Positions 8,227-19,115 are shown, counted from the stretch's first letter. The stretch: DNA of 64,000 nt from Shinisaurus crocodilurus (GCA_021292165.1 CM037876.1:317530776-317594775); one strand, 5' to 3'. Translations and numbers: made by a program. Notes: generated by a model not told the origin, from the sequence alone.

Positions 8227-10201
8227 GCCAAAAAAGGAAATTTTAAAGGCACAATTGCAAACAATTCCCACAAGGAATAAAGGCAGAGGGCAACAGAAGA
8301 AGCCAATGTGGCTTCACAATAAACTCAAAGATGACCTGAAAACAAAAAAGGACACGTATAGGAAGTGGAAGGAAGGACAGGCTACAGGGGAAGAGTACAG
8401 GCAGGTAGCACAGAACTGCAGGAATAGTGTCAGGAAGGCTAAAGCTGAGAATGAGCTAAGGTTAGCAAGGAATGCTAAAAGCAACAAAAAAGCTTTCTTC
8501 AGATACATGCACAGTAAAAGACAGAAGAAAGAACTGGTGGTTCAACTACGCAATGAGGATGGCAAATTGATAACAGAAGACAAAGAAAAGGCAGAAGTGT
8601 TCAATTCCTACTTCGGCTCGGTCTTCTCCCAAAAGAGGGTCTATGACCCCCCTGGCAAACCTGAAGTGCAGACTGAAGGGGCAGAATTGCAGCTTGAGAT
8701 TGATAGGCAAATGGTCAAGGAGCACCTGATTACTCTGAACGAGTTTAAATCTCCAGGGCCTGATGAGCTGCATCCTAGAGTAATAAAGGAACTGGCAGAA
8801 GAACTCTCAGAACCACTGTCTATTATCTTTGAGAAATCATGGAGGACTGGTGAAGTGCCAGACGACTGGAGGAGGGCAAATGTTGTTCCCATCTTCAAAA
8901 AGGGCAAGAAGGAGGAACCTGGGAACTATAGGCCAGTCAGTCTGACATCAATCCCCGGGAAGATTTTTGAGCAGATTATAAAGAAGTCAGTCTGCAAGCA
9001 CCTTGAAAACAATGCAGTGATTACTAGAAGCCAGCATGGATTTGTCAAGAACAAATCCTGTCAGACTAATCTGATCTCATTTTTTGATCGGGTAACCTCC
9101 CTTGTGGACTGTGGGAATGCTGTGGACATTATATACCTGGACTTCAGCAAAGCTTTCGACAAAGTGCCTCATGATATCCTGATTAGTAAGCTAGCTAAGA
9201 GTGGGCTAGATGGAACAACTATCAGGTGGATCCACAATTGGCTAAAGAATCAGACTCAAAGAGTGCTTATCAATGGTTCCTTCTCAAACTGGGGAGAGGT
9301 AACGAGCGGGGTACCACAGGGCTCGGTCCTGGGCCCGGTGCTCTTCAACATTTTTATTAATGACTTGGATGAGGAGGTACAGGGAATGCTTATCAAATTT
9401 GCAGATGACACAAAGTTGGGTGGAACAGCTAATACTCTGGAAGACAGAAACAAAATTCAAAGTGACCTCGATAGGCTGGAGCGCTGGGCCGAAAACAACA
9501 GAATGAAATTTAACAGGGATAAATGCCAAGTGCTGCACCTAGGGAGAGGAAACCAAATGCAGAGTTACAGAATGGGGGACACTTGGCTCAACAATACTAC
9601 AAGTGAGAAGGATCTTGGAATTGTGGTAGATCACAAACTGAATATGAGCCAGCAATGCGACGTGGCTGCAAAGAAGGCAAATGCAATTTTGGGCTGTATT
9701 AATAGAAGTATAGCTTCCAAATCGCGGGAAGTGATAATTCCCCTTTACTCGGCACTGGTTAGGCCTCATCTTGAGTACTGCGTCCAGTTCTGGGCACCTC
9801 ACTTTAAGAAGGACATAGACAAACTGGAGAGGGTTCAGAGGAGGGCAACAAGGATGATAAAGGGACTGGAAACAAGGCCCTATGAGGAGAGACTGAAAGA
9901 ACTGGGCATGTTTAGCCTTCAGAAGAGGAGACTGAGGGGAGATATGATCGCACTCTTCCAGTATTTGAAGGGATGTCACACAGAGGAGGGCAAAGATCTC
10001 TTCTCGTTCATCCCAGTTTGCAGGACACGGAATAATGGGCTCAAGTTACAGGAACCTAGATTCCACCTAAACATCAGGAAAAATTTCCTGACTGTCAGAG
10101 CAATAAGACAATGGAATCAACTACCTAGGGAGGTGGTGGGCTCTCCCAGTCTGGAGGCATTCAAGGTGCGGCTGGACAGACATCTGTCAGAGATGCTTTG
10201 A
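8099..10201 (+). CDS. CR1 ORF2 remnant: reverse transcriptase (no endonuclease)
   Basis: The 700-codon frame encodes an RNA-directed DNA polymerase. The first 43 or so residues come from the host repeat by chance; CR1 homology starts at about KKEILKAQLQTIP. Visible motifs are FKSPGPDELHP (about 216), NYRPVSLTSIPGKIFE, SQHGFVKNKSCQT, DFSKAFDKVPH (about 348), GVPQGSVLGPVLFN (about 404) and the catalytic FADD (about 434). The C-terminal region of about 200 residues ends LDRHLSEML, as in the copy at 56842-59700. It lacks ORF1 and the APE endonuclease, so it cannot act alone. Expression from this locus is unlikely; the internal ATG is not the native start. Confidence 0.9.
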   Translation: MAPAGIYTNILSVVWAICITAPIGSCSNYEVRPTCITAPLLFWPKKEILKAQLQTIPTRNKGRGQQKKPMWLHNKLKDDLKTKKDTYRKWKEGQATGEEYRQVAQNCRNSVRKAKAENELRLARNAKSNKKAFFRYMHSKRQKKELVVQLRNEDGKLITEDKEKAEVFNSYFGSVFSQKRVYDPPGKPEVQTEGAELQLEIDRQMVKEHLITLNEFKSPGPDELHPRVIKELAEELSEPLSIIFEKSWRTGEVPDDWRRANVVPIFKKGKKEEPGNYRPVSLTSIPGKIFEQIIKKSVCKHLENNAVITRSQHGFVKNKSCQTNLISFFDRVTSLVDCGNAVDIIYLDFSKAFDKVPHDILISKLAKSGLDGTTIRWIHNWLKNQTQRVLINGSFSNWGEVTSGVPQGSVLGPVLFNIFINDLDEEVQGMLIKFADDTKLGGTANTLEDRNKIQSDLDRLERWAENNRMKFNRDKCQVLHLGRGNQMQSYRMGDTWLNNTTSEKDLGIVVDHKLNMSQQCDVAAKKANAILGCINRSIASKSREVIIPLYSALVRPHLEYCVQFWAPHFKKDIDKLERVQRRATRMIKGLETRPYEERLKELGMFSLQKRRLRGDMIALFQYLKGCHTEEGKDLFSFIPVCRTRNNGLKLQEPRFHLNIRKNFLTVRAIRQWNQLPREVVGSPSLEAFKVRLDRHLSEML

Positions 10202-10285
10202 CCTGGATTCCTGCATTGAGCAGGGGGTTGGACTCGATGGCCTTGTAGGCCCCTTCCAACTCTACTTTTCTATGATTCTATGATA
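8227..10285 (+). mobile_element. CR1 LINE, 5'-truncated, with open reverse-transcriptase frame
   Basis: A 2.06 kb CR1 copy lacking ORF1 and the endonuclease domain but keeping everything from the start of the reverse-transcriptase region to the (ATTCTATG)n tail. It is flanked by GTTGTTTTG at 8218-8226 and 10286-10294, a 9-bp target duplication. The lack of stops over nearly 2 kb implies recent insertion. Confidence 0.93.
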
Positions 10286-10435
10286 GTTGTTTTGCCCCCT
10301 TTTTTCACCCTCTTAGGGACGGAATTTCCAAAAATCCTTCCTTAGTGGGTGTCTATGTCATAAAAAACAATGTCCCTTAAACGCTTTGAGCTGGGCGTTG
10401 ATGAGTCATTCATTCAGTCAGTCAGGACTTCTTCT

Positions 10436-10471
<36 letters not shown>

Positions 10472-10472
10472 G
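10286..10472. mobile_element. Unclassified repeat, right part, ending in (TA)n
   Basis: After the CR1 duplication the interrupted repeat resumes with GTTGTTTTGCCCCC, then TTAGGGACGGAATTTCC, a CATTCAGTCAGTCAGGACTT motif and a terminal (TA)n run at about 10437-10471. It belongs with 7132-8226. Confidence 0.55.
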
Positions 10473-10766
10473 TATCACGTAGAGATCAGGTAACAATGGG
10501 TCAGTACAACTAAACTGAGAGACAATTTCAAAAGGAAACACCTAGGTCTGACAAAAAAGGTCAGACATTGCCCACTTTCCAGCCATCATGGCTTTACATA
10601 AGGTAGTCAGTACAGTCTAGAACAAGGGAAATATGACTCACAGTAGTGTTTAGCATAACAGAGAAGAGACTAGGCAATATCAGTAGATGACTGATTGGCC
10701 CTCAGGACATGTTCCTGGAACTGAAGCCTGGACAAAATTTACTTCTACCGTAGGTAGCCTCCAAGT

Positions 10767-11110
10767 AGTAGTAGTAGGCGATCACTCGTGACCGAGTAAG
10801 ATTGTCTTCCAGGATAAAAAATTACAAAAAGAAAAATTTTAAAAGGAGGAAATTCTAAAGAAAATTGTGTAGACTCTAGCGATGGGTCCGTAAGTGACTG
10901 TGGAGGCCAATTCTAGATCCACACAGCTTCCCACAGTGAGGACACAGGTTACCAGATGGAAGATGGTCCTGTAAAGAATTTGTTTGACGTGCTTTTCGCT
11001 TAGCACGTTTCTCCCTTTCACCTTGCACTCGGGCTTCTTCAAAAGTCCATGGATCCTTTGTGAAAGGCCAACCTCCAGTTAGATCATTCATGGGCCAGAG
11101 CTTCCCAGTT
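10767..11110 (-). mobile_element. LINE 3' end encoding a C-terminal C2H2 zinc finger
   Basis: The minus-strand frame 10876-11091 ends with CPHCGKLCGSRIGLHSH and LRTHR, a C2H2 finger (C-x2-C-x12-H-x4-H). It is preceded by a basic KRAKRKARQ stretch. Downstream, the 3' end reads TCACGAGTGATCGCC followed by a (TAC)n/(GAT)n-type triplet tail. Two shorter copies of the same tail are at about 53340-53515 and 54884-55066. C-terminal zinc fingers of this kind occur in ORF2 of some LINE clades (RTE-X and I-like by memory); the clade is uncertain. Confidence 0.7.
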
Positions 11111-11139
11111 TTCGATGTTTATATTGCATTGGGCATTTG

Positions 11140-12084
11140 GTTCCTAGACTTCCCTTCCCCCCCAGACTCCAGGGTTTTCTATTGAGAGTGGGACTGTGCT
11201 ATGAACACGGCTTGTGGACTGAAGCCAGACTCCCAAGGTGGCCACTGAGGATGAGGCTGGCTAGATTTGTTCTATTGACTTTCTTTCTCACTAAGCCAGA
11301 AATCGTCAAATCCTATTATGGAGGGGGAAATAATACATGGATTTCAGCCCATAATAAATCATAAATCAGATTGGATTTACAATAGCTGAGTGGATCAATG
11401 GAGGTAAAACATCGCTTGAGGCTGAGTTTTATTGGTGGGAAAGATGCATGGCCAGCCTGACCTTTTCAAAGTTATAATTGCTCCTTAGCTGTTGGGGGGG
11501 AGGGGGCGGTGAACCTCGCTTATCCACTTAAGCCTTCAGTTTGGAAGCCTGTGGATGTCAGTTAACGCAAAGAAAATTCTTTCTCAGCTGAAGACTTTGC
11601 ATTGAGAGATACACAAAATAAGCTATAGGGTGGAGTTCGGAGATATTTCTGATTGGCAAGGCAAAGGCTTTCCAGGAATTAAGGGATGTTTAGCGTCTCT
11701 GGGTGAAGTGACTGGTTGGTAGATTTACAGTACAGCATTCACTGCCGTTGTAACTGGAGAGGAGGGTGAGACATCAAGGAGCAAGTGCCTTCAGCAGCAC
11801 ATGGCCAGCGAAGGTTGGATGTTGACCCTGTGCTGTGCAGTGGGGAGGGAGGTGGAGATGCCCGTGCCTCCCCAAAGCCTCCTGGGCCATTAGGAGCTGA
11901 AAGGCAGGGAAGGGGGGGTCATGTGCAAATACTGGAATAAATGAACGCTTAAGGACAAGTCCAAGTAAGAGCAAGCGGGATTGCTTGAGGGTCAGCATCC
12001 AAAAGTCAGAGTCCAGTAGGCAGAGATGGCCTAGAGATAAACTGTGGAAGCTAAGGCAGACAAATGGGAAGCTAAGGCAGGCAA
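11140..12084. other. Unassigned DNA
   Basis: No TE signature or coding motif recognised. The composition is mixed, and open frames are short and without domains. Confidence 0.3.
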
Positions 12085-12249
12085 ACACAGCGCCAGGGAA
12101 CCGGAAGTGACGTGACGGGTTCCCCATCGCATCACTTCTGGTTCCCTGGTTCCCTAGCGCTGCGAGCGGAGCGAGCGTGGTGGGAGCGGGCGGGGGGTGC
12201 TCGGGAGCACCCCTGAACAGGTAAGCTCCCCGCTCACCGCACATCCCTA
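12085..12249. mobile_element. GC-rich repeat with ETS/CRE-like module (CATCCCTA end)
   Basis: Contains CCGGAAGTGACGTGACGGG at 12101-12119 and its near-inverse CCCCATCGCATCACTTCTGG at 12122-12141. It ends GCACATCCCTA, the inverse of the TAGGGATGT start at 408. The left end and any target duplication are unclear. Confidence 0.5.
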
Positions 12250-12289
12250 GCGTCCAACTGCCTTCCTAGCTGGTTTCCTAGCTGGTTTG

Positions 12290-13310
12290 AAGAATTCTTT
12301 ATTGTTAGCCTTGATGTTGTTAGTGATATGCTCCTCAAAATGCTTTTTTGCATCTCTTATTGTCTGCTTGCGCTCCCTTCTGTTTTTTTTTTCATTTGGG
12401 CAAGACTTGACTTCCATTTTCTGAAGGAAACCTTCTTTTCTTTAATAGCTTCATTAACCATGTTGTTGACCTCTTGGACTTGGTGCTATCTTTCCTAAGT
12501 TGTGTATACATTCTAGCTGAGCTTCTATTATTGTGGGTTTGAGTAATCTCCAAACATTTTGAAGGGATTTAACCCTCTTGACTCCCCTTTTCATCTTCCT
12601 TTTTACCAGGTCTCTCATTTTAGAGAAGTTTCCTCTTTTGAGGAAGTGGCAATTTCCCACTTAAATATATATTAAATCTGCTAGCACTCTGGTCTCTGTT
12701 TCCAATTGGTTCAACATTTACATCTTGTACTAGGTCCTGGGCAACACCACTTAGGATTAAATCCAGGGTTGCCTCCCCTCTGGTCAGTTCCATGACCAAC
12801 TGTTCTAGGGCACAGTCATTTGGGGCATCAAGAAATTTAACCTCTTTGTCATCAGTGGAACATGCATTTATCCAGTCAATGTGCGGATAATTGAAGTCAC
12901 CCATTATTACAATACTTCCTCATTTGGATGCCTCCTCAATTTTGTTTTCCATCTCAAGATCACCCTGTGTGTTCTGGTCTGGGGCATGATACTATGTTCC
13001 TAGCACTAAATTAGTTTTGGAGCCAGGTATTCTCACCCACAGTGCTTCTGTGGAAGAGTCTGCCCCTTTTAGGTTTTTGAGTCTTCTCAACACGATGCCC
13101 TCTTTGATGTACAGAGCAACATCTCCTCCAGTACACCCTTCCCAGTCCTTCCTGTAGAGTTTATATCCAGAGATGACCGTATCCCACTAGTTTTCTCAAT
13201 TCCAACAGGTTTTCATAATGCCCACTATATCTAGGTTCTCCTTTAAAACCAGGCACTTCAACTCTCCTGTTTTGGCTTGGAGGCTTCTAGCATTTGCAGA
13301 GAAAGATGCT
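12290..13310 (-). mobile_element. Old CR1-clade LINE, endonuclease region of ORF2
   Basis: The minus-strand frame 12620-12904 encodes MGDFNYPHIDW, the APE-type endonuclease block seen as GDFNFPDICWE in the CR1 at 56842. It is followed by the TLDLIL segment that matches AILDLILTN there. The DNA to the right is a diverged version of the N-terminal endonuclease coding region. Frameshifts and stops are frequent, so it is dead and ancient. Confidence 0.75.
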
Positions 13311-13714
13311 GTCCAACAGATCCAGAGGGCACCAAGTTGGAGAAAACTAGATTAAGTGATGGACAGTGCAATTCTATGCATGTCTTCTCAGATCCAGGCA
13401 AATCTACATAGACAGGGCTGCAGCCTAAACGTGCATTGTCCTTTTGCGGGAGTTAACAGGTTAAAAACTCTCTCCACATGCATATATTTAAATACCAGTA
13501 AAAGTAACAGTTTTGAGCCAACCCCCCATGCTTTCTTTGTCATAGCAAGGCACCCCCTTCAAAGAGGCACCACCCACACCATCATGTGCAAGGGAAGGGA
13601 GAATGCCTCTGCTAAAATGATGTTCACTTTTTGAAAGTTCTTGGCTTACACGCAATACTTTGAAAAACAAAAATCTTCTGCCTGATTAATCAGGTACATT
13701 TTTAATGGAGTGTT

Positions 13715-13715
<1 letters not shown>

Positions 13716-13741
<26 letters not shown>
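13716..13741 (+). repeat. (CA)n microsatellite
   Basis: Thirteen CA units without interruption. Confidence 0.95.
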
Positions 13742-13745
<4 letters not shown>

Positions 13746-14380
13746 TTAAATCCAAGGCATGTCATCTTCCCTGTCTAGAAACAGATTGTAAAGAACAAGT
13801 TTGGTGGTGCTTTGGATCACCGTGCCACTGCTTTCCTGCAGTGCTAGAGGGAGGTTTAGAGCTAAACTGCTTCAGAGGAGAGTCATAGCCGGCGATGTGG
13901 GTTGTTGCAGGCAGTTGCCCCCACCCTTCTGTTGTGGGGCAATTGTGGGAATGGGGCCCTGTGTCAGCATAAGGTGTCCATGGAAGCTGGTGGGGCCTCA
14001 GCGCCCCTGACACCTGCCCTGCTCTGATGAGATCCCCTTTGGAAAAGCAGCTGGGTCCCGGAGTGGCCATTTCCATGCCTCACAAGGCCGCCAGTCTTCT
14101 GCCTCTCCAGGGCATTCTGGGAAATGGAAATGGCAGCTCCCAGACCCATCCACCTGGCACCGCCCTCCGCTGCTGCCGCCTGACTATGCTGCTGCCAGAG
14201 GGGACTTGCCAACCTAGTGAGGAGGCTCATCAGAGGGCCCTTTGCCAAGCCAGTAAAAGTAACAATGTCCCCCAACCTGGAGCCTGAGGATGTCCATGCT
14301 CACTGACAACCATTGGAAGGCAGTGGTGGAGGCAGGGGCACTCAGCACCCTGCAAGCAGAAAGTTAGGAAGACAGCAACA
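13742..14380. other. Unassigned DNA
   Basis: GC-moderate DNA with long open frames on both strands but no recognisable protein motif, so probably chance frames. No TIR or LINE tail seen. Confidence 0.3.
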
Positions 14381-14382
14381 TT

Positions 14383-14578
14383 GGAAGTTGCCTTCTACTG
14401 TGTCAGACCTTTCTTGGTCCGTCCAGTCCAAATATTGTCAACACTGACTGGCAGCCATGGCTCTCCAGCATTTCAGGTAGGAGTTTTTCCAGCTCTACCT
14501 GGACATGTGGGAATTGAACCTGGGACCTTCTGCATGCAAAGCATGCTTCTGCCACTGAGCCACTGAGCCATGACCCTT
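14383..14578 (-). mobile_element. tRNA-derived SINE
   Basis: Read on the minus strand, a tRNA-like head carries an A-box-like TGGCTCAGTGGC and a B box GGTTCAATTCC. It is followed by TACCTGAAATGCTGGAGAGCC and a tail ending GGCAACTTCC. Related copies lie at 28957, 47392, 47690, 61880 and 63475. RNA polymerase III would transcribe an active copy. Confidence 0.8.
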
Positions 14579-14589
14579 GGTTGATTGGC

Positions 14590-15745
14590 TATCAGACCTT
14601 GGCACTGTTATGGCTGTAAAAATTACTCCAGCCATATGATCCATAATCCACTCTGTAGGCCCGTCCGCCTACGTGGATCCAGCAGAGCGTTAGTTGGAAA
14701 AAACAGCGTCTGTCTCATGTGTGTAAACTGGCCCATGTAGCTTCACACAGAGATTCACTGTCTCTCCTGCACGCAGCCCATTCCAAGCGTCTCGGGTTAC
14801 AGCCTCTCCAGCATCACTGTAGTTAGGAATCCAACTCCAATAGAATTCATTACTCAGGACTTCTTTCTACCTGTTTATTCTATATCAGAGTTAATACAAA
14901 CTACATTGCATAGCATAGTCCAGTGCATAGCCAGTCCTGGCAAGCACACATCATTACATGATTGCAACTAGTCAGAGAGAAGACAGGAACAGAACAGAAT
15001 GCAAACAGCAAGCAATCCTCCTCTCTCATTACCAAGTTACAGGAAACGAAACTCAAAAAGCATACTACGTCATCAGAAAGTACAAACCATGTGATCAGCT
15101 CATATTTCTGTGCAGCCCATCTTTCCCATGAGAAAGAGAACAACAGTTCCAGTCTAAACAATCTTCTAGCCATCCTGTTATTCTAGCCACCCTGTACCTT
15201 TCCAAATGAAAACACTTGTAGCACAGCTGTTGTTGTGTTACATGTCCCAACAGGCACCTTGGCTGCTGACATAAAGAGAGGCTGCTAGCCAATCTGGAGC
15301 AGCATTCCTTGCCTGGTCCTGGCTGAACCACCCCTCGCTTGCAGCACCACCAGCTGCTGGTCAGTTCCCCTCCCATTTCAACTGCCCTACAGTGGCAGCA
15401 GGGGATTCCCAGTTTTGCCACCAGTGAACCGCCTCACTAGCTGCTACTGTCTAAGGGGAGTTATTCTCTCACAAAACCATAGTAATTCATGGGGTGGGTG
15501 GAATGCACCCACATTGCACTACAGTCCCAACATCACATGGAATAGGGTCACGCTGTGCACGGAAACATCTGGTGTGCATACAAAATACTACAAATTCACG
15601 TGCAAAAGGAGCTCCTATTTCAAGGTGAATGTATCCACATTGTTCTAGAGTCTGAAGAATAGCATGCCTTGTGTTAGAATCGGACTATTATGGGATTAAA
15701 TTCAGAATCTCATTCTGATGGGCTGGGCTGGAACAGGACTCCACA
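14590..15745. other. Unassigned DNA, possibly an old LTR on the minus strand
   Basis: A TTTATT (inverse AATAAA) lies at about 14873 in a long stretch with no LINE or SINE features. I could not find TG/CA ends with a duplication, so the LTR idea is weak. Nothing else recognised. Confidence 0.2.
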
Positions 15746-15749
15746 CTTC

Positions 15750-16193
15750 GGGCCGGTTCACACGACCCAGGCTGCCGGCGGGGGAGGAACCACGGGGCCG
15801 TCCGCGGGGTCCGGCGGGGCACTGCACACGACCGGTGCCCCACGCACGTGGGCAGACCCCGTAGTCCCCGCACCGCAGTGCGGGCCTCCCGGCGGTAGGG
15901 GGTGAGGCCCGGGATGCCCAGAGGGGCCGTTTGCCCCTATAGGCTGGAGCGGCGGCGGCTCCGGCCACTCTGGGCTGCCGTCTCTGTGGGGACCCCGCGG
16001 GACGGCCGCCCGCTGTTCCGACGGCACGGTGACCATGCGCGGTAGGGGCTTACCCCTTTACCGACCATGGTCACTTTGCATGGGTCCCGCCTGCGGCTGT
16101 CCCACGGGGGCACCCCTGGTCGGCATGCACACGACACGGGAACCGTGGGGGAGCAGCGCTCCCCCGTGGTTCCCGTGTCGTGTGAACCAGCCC
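15750..16193. mobile_element. 444-bp CpG-rich TIR element (GGGCYGGTTCACACGAC ends)
   Basis: The ends are GGGCCGGTTCACACGAC and, inverted, GGGCTGGTTCACACGAC, with a GC-rich interior containing further inverted segments. TTC lies on both sides (15747-15749 and 16194-16196), a possible 3-bp duplication. A 51-bp miniature with the same ends is at 19184-19234. The superfamily is not assigned. Overlapping open frames on both strands reflect CpG richness. Confidence 0.75.
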
Positions 16194-16196
16194 TTC

Positions 16197-16980
16197 GACT
16201 CCTTCCCCACCCCAGTTCCTTTCAATTTCTCCCCAATGTTATTCCAGCAATGTTTTGTTAGACTGCCTATCAAATGCGTAGGAGTTTGATTTATATATAT
16301 AGAAGGCATGCTCGTATTCAAAGCTTTCCTTAAAATAAAAACTTGTTTCTTTCTTCCCCCAAAGCCTGACTTGTACTTGAGAAACATAAATGAGATGGGG
16401 AATTAAAGTGCTGCTTTGGCGCCCGTATTGCAGAAAAGGGTCTCCTCAGCACCGTTGGTTTTTCAATGCCTCTCTCCACTCCACATTATGCTAGAGCTAC
16501 CTCGTGTAAGCAGCAAAATAGTCTTTCTCTTTCACTTCCATGTTCCTGGATCTAGTGCTCATGTTGAGACTCCTAGAAAATATAATCGTAACCTCCAATA
16601 TTCTATTATTAAATATTCTATTATTAAATTTTCAATGGGATTCAGTCCATTCCTAACCATGGCCAGGGAGGACATCTCTCCGTGCACTTCATCAGCTCTT
16701 CTTCACAAGCAGCCTGGCGTTCAACTTCATGCTCTTCTCTGACATACTTGCAGCTTCACTGATAATGGACTGGCTGTTTGCAAAGAGTGGCTTTACCCCC
16801 ATCAAAGTGAATTGTTTGCTTCCTGTCATGAAAGATGTCTTTGATCCCTGTCTTGGAGTTAAAGGAAGACATGCACCCACAAATACTGAAGAGACGTGAG
16901 CAACTCCAAAGAGACCCCGTGAAAGCAGGATGTATGGAAGAGCAAGGGATCGATTTTATTCATGCATTTTTCCATTTAAA
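16197..16980. other. Unassigned DNA
   Basis: AT-leaning DNA with a small direct repeat (ATTCTATTATTAAAT twice at about 16600-16630). No TE class or exon recognised. Confidence 0.3.
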
Positions 16981-16984
16981 TTGT

Positions 16985-18352
16985 TTCTATTTATTTATTT
17001 ATTTGCCACATTTCTATGCCACTCCATAGACAAAGCTCTCTGCCTGTTTCACAAAAGTTTAACCCCCAAAATGCAACATGATAAAATATAAAACTTGTAA
17101 AAGTTTAAAACAGAATAAAACCAAGGTAAAAGCCAGAATAAAAGCCAGCAGCAGAGTAAAGATCTAATAACACAACAGCATGTTTAAAATTAAAACTGAA
17201 AGATTGAAAAGCCTGGGGAAATTAAAAAAAAAAGAAGGTCTTTGCCTGGCACCGAAAAGACCACAACGTAGGCACCAGGCAAGCCTCTCTGGGCGGAGCA
17301 TTATTCCATGGACGGGGTGACACCACTGAAAAGGCCCTCTCCTTAGTAGACACCCAATTCACTCATTAAGCGGGGGGGGGGGAAGAGAAGGGCTTCTGAA
17401 GATGATCTTAGGGTCTGAGCAGGACGATCCTTCAGGTATCCTGGCACCTAGCCATTTAGAGCTTTAAAGTTTAATACCAGGACTTGGAATTTCTAGGCCA
17501 CCTTTAAGGGCAAGAGCCCATTCAAAGGGACTTACACAATAAAATCCCATACGATAAAAACCCATATAGTGATAAAACAGCAAAACATTAATAAAATCCA
17601 CAAGCACCAGCAATTAAACATCTAGCCCAGACAGTAGTAAAATCTAAAACACATTTGCAGCAGCAACAACAAAACAGAACTATCAAATAAAACATGATCA
17701 GGAAAAGGCCAGGGAAAACAAGCAGGTCTTCAGGGCCTTCCTAAAAGCTTGCAATGACAGGGCCCAATAGCAACCCATTCCAGATGTGGGGGGCGCCACC
17801 ACAGAAAACGCCCTCTGATGCGTACTTGCCCACCTAACTGCCCTCTCTTGCTGATTCTAAAGTGTGGGTGGGCTGACACAGGTGAAGGGGGTCCATCAAG
17901 TAAGGCCAGCCCACCCCACCAACACTCAGCTGGCACCAGGTGATGCTTTGGAAGCTTCTCTAAAGGCAGCCCCGTGTACAGTGGATCACAGCAGCCCAGC
18001 GAGGCAAGGTCTGTCTTCTCCAGACAGGGCGGCAGATGGTGTACCTGCCTACCCAGGTAAAATGCACTCCTGGACACCGCAGCCACCTGGACTTCCCCAG
18101 TGAGCACAGAGTCCAGGAGGACTCCCAGACGACGCATTTGCTCTTTTAGCGGGAGCGCAACCCCATCTAAGGCCCGTTGCAAACCTCCACCCAGAGTTGT
18201 TGGCTTCCCAACCCGCAGTATCTCCAACTTGTCTGGATAAAGTCTCAGCTTGTTCACCCTCATCCACCCCAGAACAGCCTCCAGACACTGGTTCAAGGGT
18301 TCCACAGCCTCCCTGGGGTGTGTAGACAGAAAGGAGAGGCAGAGCTGAGTAT
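16985..18352 (-). mobile_element. L2-clade LINE, 3' half (left part)
   Basis: The left edge is an (ATTT)n tail in reverse, followed by the L2 3' UTR (GGCACCAGGCAAGCC, CACTGAAAAGGCCCTCTCC). Minus-strand coding then includes LGWMRVNKLRLYPDKLEILRVG and LPLKEQMRRLGVLLDS, which match the WMGANKLKLNPDKTEVLLV and LGILLDS blocks of the L2 copy at 55090-55945. It is interrupted by the CR1 at 18353-19009 and continues to about 19115. Frameshifts show it is dead. Confidence 0.85.
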
Positions 18353-19009
18353 CATGGTAGATCACAAACTGAATATGAGCCAGCAATGCGACGTGGCTGC
18401 AAAGAAGGCAAATGCTATTTTGGGCTGTATTAATAGAAGTATAGCTTCCAAATCGCGGGAAGTGATAATTCCCCTTTACTCGGCACTGGTTAGGCCTCAT
18501 CTTGAGTACTGCGTCCAGTTCTGGGCACCTCACTTTAACAAGGACGTAGACAAACTGGAGAGGGTTCAGAGGAGGGCAACAAGGATGATAAAGGGACTGG
18601 AAACAAGGCCCTATGAGGAGAGACTGAAAGAACTGGGCATGTTTAGCCTTCAGAAGAGGAGACTGAGGGGAGATATGATCGCACTCTTCCAGTATTTGAA
18701 GGGATGTCACACAGAGGAGGGCAAAGATCTCTTCTCGATCATCCCAGTTTGCAGGACACGGAATAATGGGCTCAAGTTACAGGAACCCAGATTCCACCTA
18801 AACATCAGGAAAAATTTCCTGACTGTCAGAGCAATAAGACAATGGAATCAACTACCTAGGGAGGTGGTGGGCTCTCCGAGTCTGGAGGCATTCAAGGTGC
18901 GGCTGGACAGACATCTGTCAGAGATGCTTTGACCTGGATTCCTGCATTGAGCAGGGGGTTGGACTCGATGGCCTTGTAGGCCCCTTCCAACTCTACCTAT
19001 GATTCTATG
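18353..19009 (+). mobile_element. CR1 LINE 3' fragment nested in L2
   Basis: 5'-truncated CR1 beginning within ORF2 ([20 protein letters not shown]) and running open to LDRHLSEML and the CTATGATTCTATGATC end. It is in the opposite orientation to the surrounding L2, which resumes immediately after it. Confidence 0.92.
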
Positions 19010-19115
19010 ATCGTCCGCATACCGATGACACTTCAGCCCTAAGGTCTGAGGGCCACCTGGTGATCTCAGTCATGCTAAAGGTGGTGTCCGAGTGCATTGC
19101 TCAGACGACCCGTGG
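19010..19115 (-). mobile_element. L2-clade LINE, continuation after the CR1 insertion
   Basis: CGTCCGCATACCGATGACAC continues the minus-strand L2 coding (the reverse-transcriptase DDTQL region) from 18352. This shows that the CR1 landed in a pre-existing L2. Confidence 0.65.

Noticed and set aside
9539..9979. 146-codon minus-strand frame starting MTSLQILEECDHIS, repeated at 17730, 26739 and 57064
   Set aside because: It is the antisense shadow of CR1 ORF2 and recurs only because CR1 recurs.
10876..11091. C2H2 zinc-finger host gene
   Set aside because: A single finger at the end of a LINE frame; two more copies of the same 3' tail with triplet ends occur in the window, so it is a LINE ORF2 C-terminus.
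15702..16137. Overlapping long frames on both strands
   Set aside because: They lie inside a CpG-rich TIR element and show no domain.
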